Shown one piece after another: positions 56,144 to 64,000 of a DNA stretch of 64,000 bases. The notes beneath the pieces were generated by a model that saw only the letters and a list, made by a program, of their open reading frames with translations, was not told where the DNA came from and made no database searches. The position numbers and the translations under genes were made by a program. The stretch spans positions 2,170,001 to 2,234,000 of the forward strand of contig AP024096.1 of the NCBI GenBank assembly GCA_015099395.1, given 5' to 3'. Position 1 is the first letter of the stretch, and each line of letters opens with the position of its first letter. Source of the DNA: Ktedonobacteria bacterium brp13 (lineage in GTDB: Bacteria; Chloroflexota; Ktedonobacteria; Ktedonobacterales; Ktedonobacteraceae).

Positions 56144-57829
56144 TTACCGATATAATACTAGCTCGATCACCTGATGCTCTTCTTCTTTGCTCGTGTGCAT
56201 TTCATCGACGAGATTTTTGATCAGGAAGAGTCCCCAGCCGCGGGGTGACTGCAGACCGGCAAGTTTCGCAGTAAGATCAGGTGTGGCGACGGTGGAAAGA
56301 TCTGGCAGAGGTTCGCCTTCGCCCTGGTCGTGGATACGCACAGTCACAGCGTCTTCTGACGCGTATACCTGGAGCAGCACGTGTGTGTCGAGCTGATAGC
56401 CATTACCATGCTCCATGGCGTTCATGACGGCTTCAGCAACCGCTGTGCCCAGATTAGCCAGTCGCTCCGCTGGTAGCTTCAGCGGAGCAACTGCCTCGGC
56501 TACTCGCGCCATCGCTACCTGTTCATTGCCGGGCTGGCTCGCTACACTCCAGGTGAGGAGCATGTCGCCTTGCGTGTGTTGCTCTGGCTCTTCATTCGTC
56601 ATAAATCCTTCAGGCATTCTCTGTAATGTGACCAGCGTTACATCGTCCTCCTGCTCCCATGTGTCGCCGGTAAAAACGTTGAGTTCCGCCAGCAGGAAGT
56701 CAATCAGTGATAGCTGCACGTTCGATGCAGGGAGCAGCGACTTCAGGCGTGGAAAACCAAACATCTCACGCGTCGGATTATGCGCCTCCACCAGCCCATC
56801 GCTATAGAACAGGACGGTCTCGTCGGGAGCGATGTGAACTTCCCGCTCTTCATAGCACATGTCAGGCATCAGACCAAGCGGCATGCCGGTCGCCAGCAAT
56901 TCCTCTACCTTGCCATCCATACGTTGATAGGGGAGATCATGTCCTGCATTGGCATAACGCAATAGTCCACTTTTTGGATCAAGGATCGCGTAGAAGCAGG
57001 TGACAAACATACTGGCCGGCGTATCCGCGTACAGCAGATTGTTGACACGCATCAGCACCTCGCCTGGTGAGGTGGATACCTGCGCAGCCGCTCGTAGCAT
57101 GCTACGAGAGCTTGCCATCACGATAGCCGCTGCGACACCTTTATCTGTAACATCACCGATCACCAGTCCAAGCTTGCCATCTGCAAGGATGAAAAAATCA
57201 TAGAGATCACCGCCAACCTCTCTGGCCGGTTGGTAATACGTCGCGATCTGCCAGCCTGGCAATATGGGCAGCGCTTTCGGCAATAGTGAGTGCTGGATAA
57301 GCTGCGCAGTTTGTAACTCCTGCTCGATTCTGGCCCGCTCTTCTATACGTACATTCCGCTCAGTCAGCTCCTGCTGCTTCTTGATACTCTCAACAATTTG
57401 CTCTGCCATATCATTAAATTGCTGTTCTAACTGCCCGATCTCATCACGAGTTGTAATCACCACCCGCTGCGTGTAATCACCAGCGGCAAAATGACCGGTA
57501 GCCGCAATCAGGCGACGAATACGCCGTACCAATCCACGGGTAAAGATGGCACCAAAGAGGGCACCAGTAGGAGCTAGAATCACAAACCAGATAAGATTAC
57601 TGATAAGCAAGCCGATAATGATACCAATGATACCAGGAATATTTGTGTGCCCTCCCACTGGGAGGTGCGGCAGAATAATTGTTATAAAAAGCAGGATTTC
57701 CAGGATGAGCAGCGTACACAGCCGCGCAGCCATATAAGAAAGGCTCATGCGCGTCTGTAATCCCCACCCTTTTCTCTTCGGCTTTTTCGATTGTTTCGAT
57801 TGTTTCGATTGTTTCGATTGCAGTTCCAT
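56144..57829 (-). CDS. HAMP - SpoIIE phosphatase - HATPase fusion (RsbU/RsbW-like)
   Basis: 561 aa from the ATG at 57829 after ggaag. Order: basic N-terminus with a QSKQSKQSK repeat; two membrane segments (about 35-55 and 65-98); HAMP (~98-150); coiled coil (ERNVRIEERARIEQELQTAQ); PP2C/SpoIIE domain (~195-395) with REVGGDLYDFF, GLVIGDVTDKGVAAAIVM, NAGHDLP and FYSDGLVEAHN (Asp metal ligands); then an HATPase_c domain (~425-560) with NLGTAVAEAVMNAMEHGN, IHDQGEG and SPRGWGLFLIKNLVDE. Phosphatase and kinase of a partner switch are in one chain, next to the STAS substrate gene. Confidence 0.92.
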   Translation of the reverse strand: MELQSKQSKQSKQSKKPKRKGWGLQTRMSLSYMAARLCTLLILEILLFITIILPHLPVGGHTNIPGIIGIIIGLLISNLIWFVILAPTGALFGAIFTRGLVRRIRRLIAATGHFAAGDYTQRVVITTRDEIGQLEQQFNDMAEQIVESIKKQQELTERNVRIEERARIEQELQTAQLIQHSLLPKALPILPGWQIATYYQPAREVGGDLYDFFILADGKLGLVIGDVTDKGVAAAIVMASSRSMLRAAAQVSTSPGEVLMRVNNLLYADTPASMFVTCFYAILDPKSGLLRYANAGHDLPYQRMDGKVEELLATGMPLGLMPDMCYEEREVHIAPDETVLFYSDGLVEAHNPTREMFGFPRLKSLLPASNVQLSLIDFLLAELNVFTGDTWEQEDDVTLVTLQRMPEGFMTNEEPEQHTQGDMLLTWSVASQPGNEQVAMARVAEAVAPLKLPAERLANLGTAVAEAVMNAMEHGNGYQLDTHVLLQVYASEDAVTVRIHDQGEGEPLPDLSTVATPDLTAKLAGLQSPRGWGLFLIKNLVDEMHTSKEEEHQVIELVLYR

Positions 57830-58111
57830 ACACTTCCTGACTTCCTGTCTTCTCACCTGCTCCAATTGTAATCCCGACCAACGCCGGGCTGTGCGTTCTT
57901 ACTCGATGAGATCCTCTTGCTTGCTCATCTACGCGCTTCCCTGGCATCTACATAGTTACTAACAATTGTTCCACTAGACTCTATATACTATTTTATATGC
58001 ACATGGGGCAGAATACAACCCATTCCGCTTTTCTGACACGAAGAGCAGCAGGCAGGCAGAGGCTATGAAGCACCTGTTCAAGCGTCAACACCACACCCCA
58101 AAAATAGCAAC

Positions 58112-58158
58112 AAAATATAGTTGCAAAACAAAGAGAAAATGTTTTGCAACTATATTTT
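58112..58158 (-). terminator. Long perfect hairpin after the HAD gene
   Basis: 18-bp perfect inverted repeat aaaatatagttgcaaaac / gttttgcaactatatttt around an 11-base A-rich loop, about 40 bases past the HAD stop. The A/T-rich ends give a U-tract on either strand, so it probably terminates the HAD transcript and shields the switch operon. Confidence 0.65.
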
Positions 58159-58196
58159 GAGGATCAACTATAGGTTTTGAGGGTCAGAGCAACGGA

Positions 58197-58874
58197 TTAT
58201 TCGTCGGCCCCAAGAAAACGTGACTTGCTGACGTGTTGTAGATCGGCAATGTGGTCGACTGTAATGTCGGGCGTGAAACCTTCTGGGAAGGCCTCTTGCG
58301 CGTATTTTCCCTGGCGTACAAAGACTGTGGTACTCTTAGCACCCAGCAGCTTTTTGATGTCTGCCAGGATTGTAGGTTTGTCATCAATGCATACAACATG
58401 ATCGGCGGGGTACTTCTGCTCAATCTCTTTCAGATGCTGCTGCTTGTGCACATAGAGCAAGACTCGACCACCAACGGTATACGCAATATCACTCTCAAAT
58501 ATCTTCTCTGCCTGGTAGTAGAGGTCTCCATCGGAAACGATAACGGTCGTGCCTAGCGTGCCAAGATAGCGCAACGTCTCCAGAGCTTGCGGGTAGAGAT
58601 TCTGTGGAAACGGATAGTTTTCAAATGCCGATTTCACATGCTGATAGGTAAATTCATCCATCTCTGCTGGGGGTACTTCAGCATGGAAACGCTCCAATGT
58701 TTGCGGGATATCCACCAGGCCTTCATCCTTGCGCACCGCTTCGTAGGTATCCCAATAACGTTGCGTGAGCTTCGGCCCCAACGAGACCTGCAAAACATTC
58801 TCCTGTGCCTGTTTAACTTCATCATTATTTAGTAATGTGTTATCCACATCGATCCAGAAAACAAGTGTGGGCAT
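58197..58874 (-). CDS. HAD-superfamily hydrolase
   Basis: 225 aa, ATG at 58874 after ataggaga. Motif I D9-V-D11-N-T (WIDVDNTLL), motif II VSDGD, motif III Lys with motif IV CIDDKPTIL. A helical cap of about 80 residues lies between motifs I and II, as in subfamily I phosphatases. Likely hydrolyses a small phosphorylated metabolite; substrate unknown. Monocistronic. Confidence 0.87.
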   Translation of the reverse strand: MPTLVFWIDVDNTLLNNDEVKQAQENVLQVSLGPKLTQRYWDTYEAVRKDEGLVDIPQTLERFHAEVPPAEMDEFTYQHVKSAFENYPFPQNLYPQALETLRYLGTLGTTVIVSDGDLYYQAEKIFESDIAYTVGGRVLLYVHKQQHLKEIEQKYPADHVVCIDDKPTILADIKKLLGAKSTTVFVRQGKYAQEAFPEGFTPDITVDHIADLQHVSKSRFLGADE

Positions 58875-59149
58875 GTATCTATCTCCTATGATTGTTCAGG
58901 CGTATGAGAACAAAAAAGAACGAGTTACAAACTGTACAGATTTTGTACACATTCCCTTTTTCCTTTAACACCACGCGACAGCATGCTATTTGGTTTCGAG
59001 TTGCTCAGCTTTAATTCAAGATAATCAACCCTTTCCCTTCACGCACGAAAGTAATACAATGTTAGACATCAATTCTATCTCATATTTCCCGTTGGCTGCA
59101 TGCAATGGCGGTACAGATAATTCACAAAGGTTTAAGAGGTTTTGGCAGC
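58875..59149. other. Intergenic region between HAD gene and small ORF
   Basis: No gene seen. An in-frame ATG at 59105 could extend the next protein by 15 residues. Confidence 0.35.
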
Positions 59150-59425
59150 ATGAAGGTTATTTTTCGCAGCAAAGATTTTACAAGTATTGAAGGACTGGGT
59201 TACGGCTTTAACAATCGACGCCCCATGGCTAATCCCTGGCAATATCAGGGGCGTGTTCAGCATCGCCAATGGTCTGGCACCTTTGAGTGCCTCTGGGAAG
59301 GTGCTACCAGTAAGACCGGACATGCCCCTGATATTATCTGGACGGTCCGTGGAGATGCACGACTCTTCGCCCTCGCCTCTGCCCTTAAAGCCGCTGGCTT
59401 TACTGTCGATGTTGCGCAAGATTAG
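59150..59425 (+). CDS. Hypothetical protein
   Basis: 91 aa from the ATG at 59150 (agagg ten bases upstream). Compact, with Trp/Gly-rich centre (WSGTFECLWEGATSK) and a C-terminal helix-strand (ALASALKAAGFTVDVAQD). No membrane segment or signal. Family not recognised. Confidence 0.55.
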   Translation: MKVIFRSKDFTSIEGLGYGFNNRRPMANPWQYQGRVQHRQWSGTFECLWEGATSKTGHAPDIIWTVRGDARLFALASALKAAGFTVDVAQD

Positions 59426-59601
59426 TGGGCAGTGAGACGCCAGTTGTCGCCAGTGGTAGCCACTTTTGCTATACTTGGGTAGCGCATATAATATGCAGAC
59501 TCGAAAATACTTTTTCAATCAATATGAATACCATCCTTCTTTACCTCATACAAATGAATCGTACGATAGGTAAAAGAAGTTAAAAAGGACTGGTTTGACC
59601 C

Positions 59602-60873
59602 ATGTGTGCGGTAAAAAATCAAAAACGTGTGCTTTTGTTGATGTCTCCTGCAACCTATCGAGCAGGAGCGTTCTTACAGGCGGCGCAGCAACTCCAGTTA
59701 GAGTCCGTTGTGGGCCTGGATCTTCCACCGACATTGACCGAGTACTGGCATGTACCGCTCGGACTTGATTTCCATAATCTAGAGCAATCGCTACAGGCGA
59801 TTATTGAATACGCGCGGCAGCAGCCATTGTCTGCTATCCTTTCGGTGGACGATAGCGCCAGCGAGCTGGCTGCCTATGCCTGTAAGGCGCTCAATCTGCC
59901 CAGCAACTCTCCACAGGCCAGTGAGGCCGCACGCGACAAGCTCTTGATGCGCCAACTGATGTCGGCTGGCGGTGCACCATGTCCCATATTCCGCAACTTC
60001 AAGCTGCATGAGAACCCTGAGGAGATCGCACAACAGGTGAGCTATCCCTGTGTACTCAAGCCACGCCGCCTCTCTGGCAGTCGTGGAGTCATCCGCGCAA
60101 ACAATCAGGATGAATTTATGGTCGCCTTTGCTCGCCTCAAGCAGATCCTTTTAAGTGAGGGCGAGATAGAGGTGGAAGCATCATTTCTGGTTGAGGATTT
60201 CATCCCCGGACGCGAGGTCGCTCTTGAGGGACTACTCACCGATGGACAATTGAAAGTGCTGACCATCTTTGATAAGCCAGATCCCCTGGACGGTCCCTTT
60301 TTTGAAGAGACCATCTACGTTACCCCTTCGCGCCTGGCTCCACCCATACAACAGGCCATCGCAGACTGTGTCGCCACCGCTGCACACTCCCTTGGACTGC
60401 GCACTGGCCCCCTGCACGCAGAGCTACGCGTCAACGACGAGGGTCCCTGGATGTTAGAGATGGCTGGTCGCTCGATCGGCGGCCTCTGCTCAACCATCCT
60501 GGAGTTCGGTTCTGGCATGTGTCTTGAAGAGCTCATCTTGCGTCACGCCATTGGCGAAGAGGTGACCACGCTTGAGCGCGAGCAACAAGCGGCGGCAGTG
60601 ATGATGATCCCGATCCCAGGTGCAGGTATCTTAAAAGGTATCCGCGGTGTAGAGGAAGCCAGGACAGTCCCTCTGATCACCGGCATCGAGATCACCGCCA
60701 AGATCAACAACGCCCTTGTACCGCTCCCTGAAGGCTCTAGCTACCTCGGCTTCATCTTCGCCCGTGGAGATACGCCAGCGGAGGTTGAAGCAGCCATACG
60801 CAGCGCCTATAGCCACCTACACTTCGATGTACGCCGCGAACTGCCAATGCTCCACGCCATCAGCGCTTATTAG
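59602..60873 (+). CDS. ATP-grasp domain protein (carboxylate-amine ligase type)
   Basis: 423 aa, ATG at 59602 with aaaaagga upstream. ATP-grasp fold: CVLKPRRLSGSRGVIRANNQDEF (Lys of the nucleotide site and Gly-rich loop), FLVEDFIPGREVALEGLLTDGQLKVL, and the Mg-binding LHAELRVNDEGPWMLEMAGRSIGG (E...N/E). A C-terminal ~110-residue module (VEEARTVPLITGIEITAK) is as in BacD/YwfE-like L-amino-acid ligases and biotin-carboxylase-type relatives. It probably joins a carboxylate to an amine via an acylphosphate; product unknown. Confidence 0.85.
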   Translation: MCAVKNQKRVLLLMSPATYRAGAFLQAAQQLQLESVVGLDLPPTLTEYWHVPLGLDFHNLEQSLQAIIEYARQQPLSAILSVDDSASELAAYACKALNLPSNSPQASEAARDKLLMRQLMSAGGAPCPIFRNFKLHENPEEIAQQVSYPCVLKPRRLSGSRGVIRANNQDEFMVAFARLKQILLSEGEIEVEASFLVEDFIPGREVALEGLLTDGQLKVLTIFDKPDPLDGPFFEETIYVTPSRLAPPIQQAIADCVATAAHSLGLRTGPLHAELRVNDEGPWMLEMAGRSIGGLCSTILEFGSGMCLEELILRHAIGEEVTTLEREQQAAAVMMIPIPGAGILKGIRGVEEARTVPLITGIEITAKINNALVPLPEGSSYLGFIFARGDTPAEVEAAIRSAYSHLHFDVRRELPMLHAISAY

Positions 60874-61599
60874 AAACTATAAGAAGGAAGTGTTTTAACT
60901 GTAATAGAGATACTGCATACTATACAGAAAATGCATCCCCTGCCTGCCTCTCTGAGGCTCACCAGTGTAAGTTTTTTGTGGGATAGGCAATGAAACCCCA
61001 TCTCAGGCCGATGGAGACAGATGGGATACCATGACGAACGCATCACGTCGTTTGTCAATAATGTTCACTATCGCCTGTAAAGATGCTAAAAAACCTTGTC
61101 CCCCTCTTTGAGGGGAGAGATAGCTTTAGCTATCGGGGGGAGCTATCCTTCACTTATGCTGCTCACTATCATTCTACGCTAAATATTACTTTAGTCTCTA
61201 TGGCCTATAATCGAGGAGTATCGGATATTGCTAACATTCTACGCCCTCCTGCTGCTAAGCGCAGCTGTCCTTCCTCAAAGAGGGAGGCAAGGGCTGCATT
61301 TCCTGTAGATCGTGCACGATCTCTACAGGTGACAGTGGACTGCATCGATAGCCACATATAGTATATGTGGCACAGTTATTAAGGGTTATTATTACATATC
61401 ACCATCTTTGAGGCTCACCGGGATATGCCAAAAAACCTACAGCAGTCTCTAGAGCCATTTTATCTCAAGCTCAGCCTCAGTTATATGGCACGTCGTACTT
61501 TCTCGTTAAAATGACACTTATAGGCCAACTCACTTGGAGAATCTCTAGCTCTTCTTATTGAGCCAAGACAGTGAATTAAGCAACAGTATCCGTTAATAC
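60874..61599. other. Gene-free region with MITE copy 2
   Basis: No gene seen. Holds the inverted-repeat element described at 61059-61345. The hairpin gcctgcctctctgaggctcacc near 60939-60963 also resembles a decayed arm of that element. Confidence 0.4.
61059..61345. mobile_element. MITE-like inverted-repeat element, copy 2
   Basis: Same architecture as 996-1230: aatgttcactatcgcctgta, a ccccctctttgagggg arm, gcttta/tatc-rich stem, an AT-rich centre, then tcctcaaagagggaggc and tttcctgta. Beyond the right arm, tacaggtgacagtggac (61324-61340) mirrors the left outer bases, and an extra palindrome agatcgtgcacgatct sits at 61307-61322, so the right end may be complete here but truncated in copy 1. 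Confidence 0.6.
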
Positions 61600-61836
61600 T
61601 CAAGGGCCAACTACCGTAGTAGGGGGCCTTAGCGTATGTTTTACCCGCCGTAATCTAGTGATCCCTAAAGATACTCTTTTTCTCTTTCTCTGCTCTTTTG
61701 TCCCCAGAGCCAAACGCTGGGAAATGAAGCTCATGGTTTCTCCCAGAAGCTCTGCAAGGACTTTTTCAACAGGCTGCTGAGATCTAGTACGAGCTACTTC
61801 AGAGACCAGGGTGTGTTTACGTAAGTTTTTCGGCAT
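61600..61836 (-). CDS. Possible small basic protein
   Basis: 78 aa from the ATG at 61836, very basic (KEQRKRKRVSLGITRLRRVK) with an amphipathic central helix (PVEKVLAELLGETMSFISQRL). No clear ribosome site, no family recognised. Could be a remnant. Confidence 0.3.
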   Translation of the reverse strand: MPKNLRKHTLVSEVARTRSQQPVEKVLAELLGETMSFISQRLALGTKEQRKRKRVSLGITRLRRVKHTLRPPTTVVGP

Positions 61837-62023
61837 GCATAAATACACTTTACATGCACAAAAGTCTCATTTTTGGGCTTAGCAGGGAAGGCAAAAATGT
61901 GATGACCCCTACTTTGCCCCTGGTGACAGCTTCGCGCATTTCACCCCTTGTTGTGAGCTCATCCACCGTTTAATGTTGCTGTACCCTTTCAGGCTCCTGA
62001 TCATCTTCAAACTTTCTTTTCAT

Positions 62024-62986
62024 TCACTCATTATGTGGTCTCTTAAGCTGTTCATAAGACGTTTGGGCTTGTTCATAAGACGTTTGGGCTTCTTTCAAAT
62101 TATCCTTCAGCGCATTAACAAAACTGGGGATCTCCTCTTTCGGTTTAGTACTTATCGCTTTTTCTATTGATTGCAGGTATTTTGGCATAAATGCTGAATA
62201 AACTGAACCTGCCGCAACCGGTAAAGGTTCCTCCCCCAATGCCTTTTTCGCTGAAGTTACTGCATCTTGAGCCTCTTTGGGGAATGAATTTTCCCCAGAT
62301 GAGTTTTCCCCAGATGAGTTTTTCTCAATGTATTGCTGAGCATATATAATTGCCTTGTATGCTTTTTTGAATGCACTTTTTACATGCGCAACTTTGGTTT
62401 CTTGTATGCTAAGCATTGTCTCATCTGCCCCATATTGCTTCCTGAGCCCTTCATAAGACGTTTGGGCTTCTTTCAAATTATCCATCAGACCATTGAGAAC
62501 AGAGGGAATATCCTCTTTCGATGTCTCTCCCATTATTTTTTCTTGAGAGCGCCTGGCCTCCTTCAGCATACTTGGTTCAGCCGATGTGTCCACCCATCCT
62601 CCACTTATTTCCATTGGAGGACTACCCAATGCTTTATAAGCTGAATCTTTCGCTTCTTGATGCTTTTCGGAGATTGGTTCAACGTATTGCCAATGAGCGC
62701 TAACTCTGGTGTATACTAAAACTCTGGTGTATGCTAACTCGAGTTTCTGTCTTGCGACCGTGACTTTACGTTCGCCGGTATCTTCTTCTTCTGGATTTTT
62801 AGCCTCTATATCGTGAACATGCTCTCCCCACTCGTCGCTCATAGTCCGTGTAAGTTTCTTACCAGACATATACATTTTTGTTACATCAAGATCGTCTGAA
62901 GATTTTCTCGCAGAAATTTCTGATGTCTCGTGTGCATCAGTCGTGCGTGCATCAGTCGTGTGTGCACTACGATGTTTATCGAACAA
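62024..62986 (-). CDS. Coiled-coil protein with internal duplication, unknown function
   Basis: 320 aa from the TTG at 62986, which has aaggaggg seven bases upstream; an ATG at 63004 contains that site. Highly charged, almost all helix. Two related ~85-residue modules: about 110-195 (KALGSPPME...KEDIPSVLNGLMDNLKEAQTSYE) and about 240-320 (KALGEEPLPV...KEEIPSFVNALKDNLKEAQTSYE). Short DNA duplications give SSGENSSGEN, AQTSYEQAQTSYEQ and TDARTTDA. No signal, membrane or Cys. Family not recognised. Confidence 0.65.
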   Translation of the reverse strand: MFDKHRSAHTTDARTTDAHETSEISARKSSDDLDVTKMYMSGKKLTRTMSDEWGEHVHDIEAKNPEEEDTGERKVTVARQKLELAYTRVLVYTRVSAHWQYVEPISEKHQEAKDSAYKALGSPPMEISGGWVDTSAEPSMLKEARRSQEKIMGETSKEDIPSVLNGLMDNLKEAQTSYEGLRKQYGADETMLSIQETKVAHVKSAFKKAYKAIIYAQQYIEKNSSGENSSGENSFPKEAQDAVTSAKKALGEEPLPVAAGSVYSAFMPKYLQSIEKAISTKPKEEIPSFVNALKDNLKEAQTSYEQAQTSYEQLKRPHNE

Positions 62987-63197
62987 AATATTTCCCTCCT
63001 TCATCTGACTCAGTCTTTGTCAACGTCAGCTCCATTGTGGTTCTAGAGCCGAAGCGGGGGGAGTGATCCCTCACTTACGGCGATCAGCTTCGCACTGATG
63101 TTGCTACTACAAGTAAAAAGTAGTTAACGCCGTGTGCAAGTTTTTTTTGCACGCCGCGTAGCGGTGAGCAGCCAGAATAAGTTGCACATGGCATTAG
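62987..63197. other. Intergenic region upstream of coiled-coil gene
   Basis: Contains gaagcggggggagtgatccctcacttac (about 63052-63079), reminiscent of part of the MITE core, and a stem gtgcaa / ttgcac around a T-run (63139-63158). No gene seen. Confidence 0.35.
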
Positions 63198-63249
63198 GTG
63201 ACACTCCTGTCCCCTAAAGGGTGACAGTAAAGGGTGACAGGCTTCTTAG
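63198..63249 (-). ncRNA. Orphan tnpB right end (omegaRNA-like relic)
   Basis: On the minus strand: aagaagcctgtcaccctt, a 13-base insertion-duplication (tactgtcaccctt), then taggggacaggagtgtcac, which matches the right end of the tnpB at 48523-48562 apart from the insertion. No tnpB coding sequence remains on its 5' side. Confidence 0.55.
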
Positions 63250-63368
63250 CATACAACCATATGCTTATCTCGACTTTGTACATTTTTGCTAAAGAGGCAG
63301 GCATGAAGCCGCCACTGAAGTAAGATAGAACCATCAAACAAAAAGCTGTCTTACAGCGGAGGATCTTC

Positions 63369-63527
63369 ATGCCTTTACCAGAAACCATTATAGCTGTTGT
63401 GGCCCCCTTTTGGCCATTGTTTACCGCTCCGACTTGGAGAAAATTGATGTCACTGCTTACCGGAATGGAATTGACCCGTTTTTGGAGGGGATCCAAACGT
63501 AAAAATTGGGTCAGAGAAGATACATGA
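63369..63527 (+). pseudogene. Transposase N-terminal stub
   Basis: 52 codons from an ATG with gcggagga upstream: MPLPETIIAVVAPFWPLFTAPTWRKLMSLLTG, the style of the N-terminus of a large DDE (IS701-like) transposase family, then decays to a stop. Remnant only; the family call is from memory. Confidence 0.5.
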
Positions 63528-63916
63528 AAAATGATGCATACGTCATTGACGTACGTACGTAATACGTATTTCTATTTTACGATAAAAGAACATTGACGTT
63601 TAGACTAAGCAGTTCTACCAGAACTTCCAGAAAAGTTCTGTTAGCGAGAAAGACCTGTCACAGCAATGTCAGCAATGTCGTCAAGATGGAACAATGTGAG
63701 GCAATTTGAGGTATGACTAAGATCCTGACGAAAATGTGCAGGAAGCCTGAATCAAGCTCAGGCTGTGAACTGAACTATGTTTCAGTTCACAGTTTGGCCT
63801 CCTTTGACATCTCTCTCAAGCTCATCGTCGTTTTCAATCGGTGAGCATAGCCGTCAAAAACTGTGAACTGAAAAAAATTTTGAGCTCGCAAACAGACCTG
63901 GAAAGAGGACATATGT
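63528..63916. other. Leader region with three copies of ctgtgaactgaa
   Basis: No gene seen. ctgtgaactgaa at 63763-63774 and its reverse complement at 63781-63792 form a 12-bp hairpin; a third copy is at 63861-63872, about 45 bases before the gene at 63917. A tacgtacgtacg-type palindromic stretch is at about 63550-63570. The triplet may be an operator. Confidence 0.45.
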
Positions 63917-64000
63917 ATGGAACAAGCAGACGAAATCACCTCCTGGATTGACCGCTTTGTTCGCTGCCAACTCCCATTGAAACGAGAGACGACCAAAGCT
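63917..64000 (+). CDS. Start of an unidentified gene, cut by window edge
   Basis: 28 codons from the ATG at 63917 (agagga seven bases upstream): MEQADEITSWIDRFVRCQLP..., open to the edge. The W-x-D-R-F-(x)n-T-x-K-A pattern could be the SAM-like N-terminal domain of a tyrosine recombinase, but the stretch is too short to decide. Confidence 0.45.
   Translation, partial: MEQADEITSWIDRFVRCQLPLKRETTKA

Overview
The window looks like a stretch of a large, insertion-sequence-rich bacterial chromosome, most likely from the Ktedonobacteria (Chloroflexota). This is inferred from the gene mixture (spore-coat-type multicopper oxidase, SpoIIE/STAS partner switch, NB-ARC STAND regulator, GH92 mannosidase, pentapeptide protein with a Cys-rich head) and from many TnpB-type elements; no search was run. 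Housekeeping genes on both strands are separated by accessory patches. No tRNA, rRNA, CRISPR array or prophage was seen.

Left arm (1-7 kb): the end of a Gfo/Idh/MocA oxidoreductase, a MITE-like repeat, a phospholipase-D-like protein, then nested mobile DNA. An IS605-type tnpB with its omegaRNA/right end is split by an IS481-like element (3441-4951, 5-bp target duplication taggt), followed by a Tn5/IS4-like element (5471-6914, 10-bp duplication ggctcaagcc). 

7-22 kb: HU, a membrane protein behind an SOS-box-like palindrome, the lspA-rluD pair, a pentapeptide-repeat protein, a DksA/TraR-like protein, glgB, a LOG-family protein, a stand-alone protein resembling the DNA polymerase III tau C-terminus, an S1-domain protein, a threonine-dehydratase-like PLP enzyme and an SDR. 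22-38 kb: a secreted GH92 mannosidase, a MoxR-VWA-rsmG operon, a second SDR, an XRE-NB-ARC-TPR regulator with a C-terminal beta-sandwich, yjjX, an MFS transporter flanked by a second copy of the yjjX 3' end, and a nucleotidyltransferase. 

38-49 kb: a Tat-exported multicopper oxidase, a truncated S51 peptidase next to a 119-bp inverted-repeat element, a membrane-anchored unknown, ilvD, then an accessory block (ISAs1 element, YczE-like membrane protein, second tnpB) bounded by two 55-bp direct repeats. 49-61 kb: purA, a membrane-fused spermidine-synthase-like protein, a sugar-phosphate isomerase-like protein, then a minus-strand signalling cluster (zinc-ribbon protein with a 10 x 30-bp minisatellite, JAMM peptidase, unknown, STAS, SpoIIE phosphatase fused to a histidine-kinase-type ATPase), HAD hydrolase and ATP-grasp enzyme. 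The right end (61-64 kb) is gene-poor: a second MITE copy, a coiled-coil protein with an internal duplication, an orphan tnpB right end, a transposase stub and the start of an unidentified gene.

The most unusual signals are non-coding: (i) a 70-bp hairpin repeat ending just upstream of glgB and of the STAND gene, with a degenerate form before the multicopper oxidase; (ii) a shared TGAGAAGCC...GTCAC right-end motif marking two omegaRNA loci and one orphan; (iii) 55-bp repeats carrying an extended -10 that probably drives ilvD; and (iv) the partial yjjX duplication around the MFS gene.
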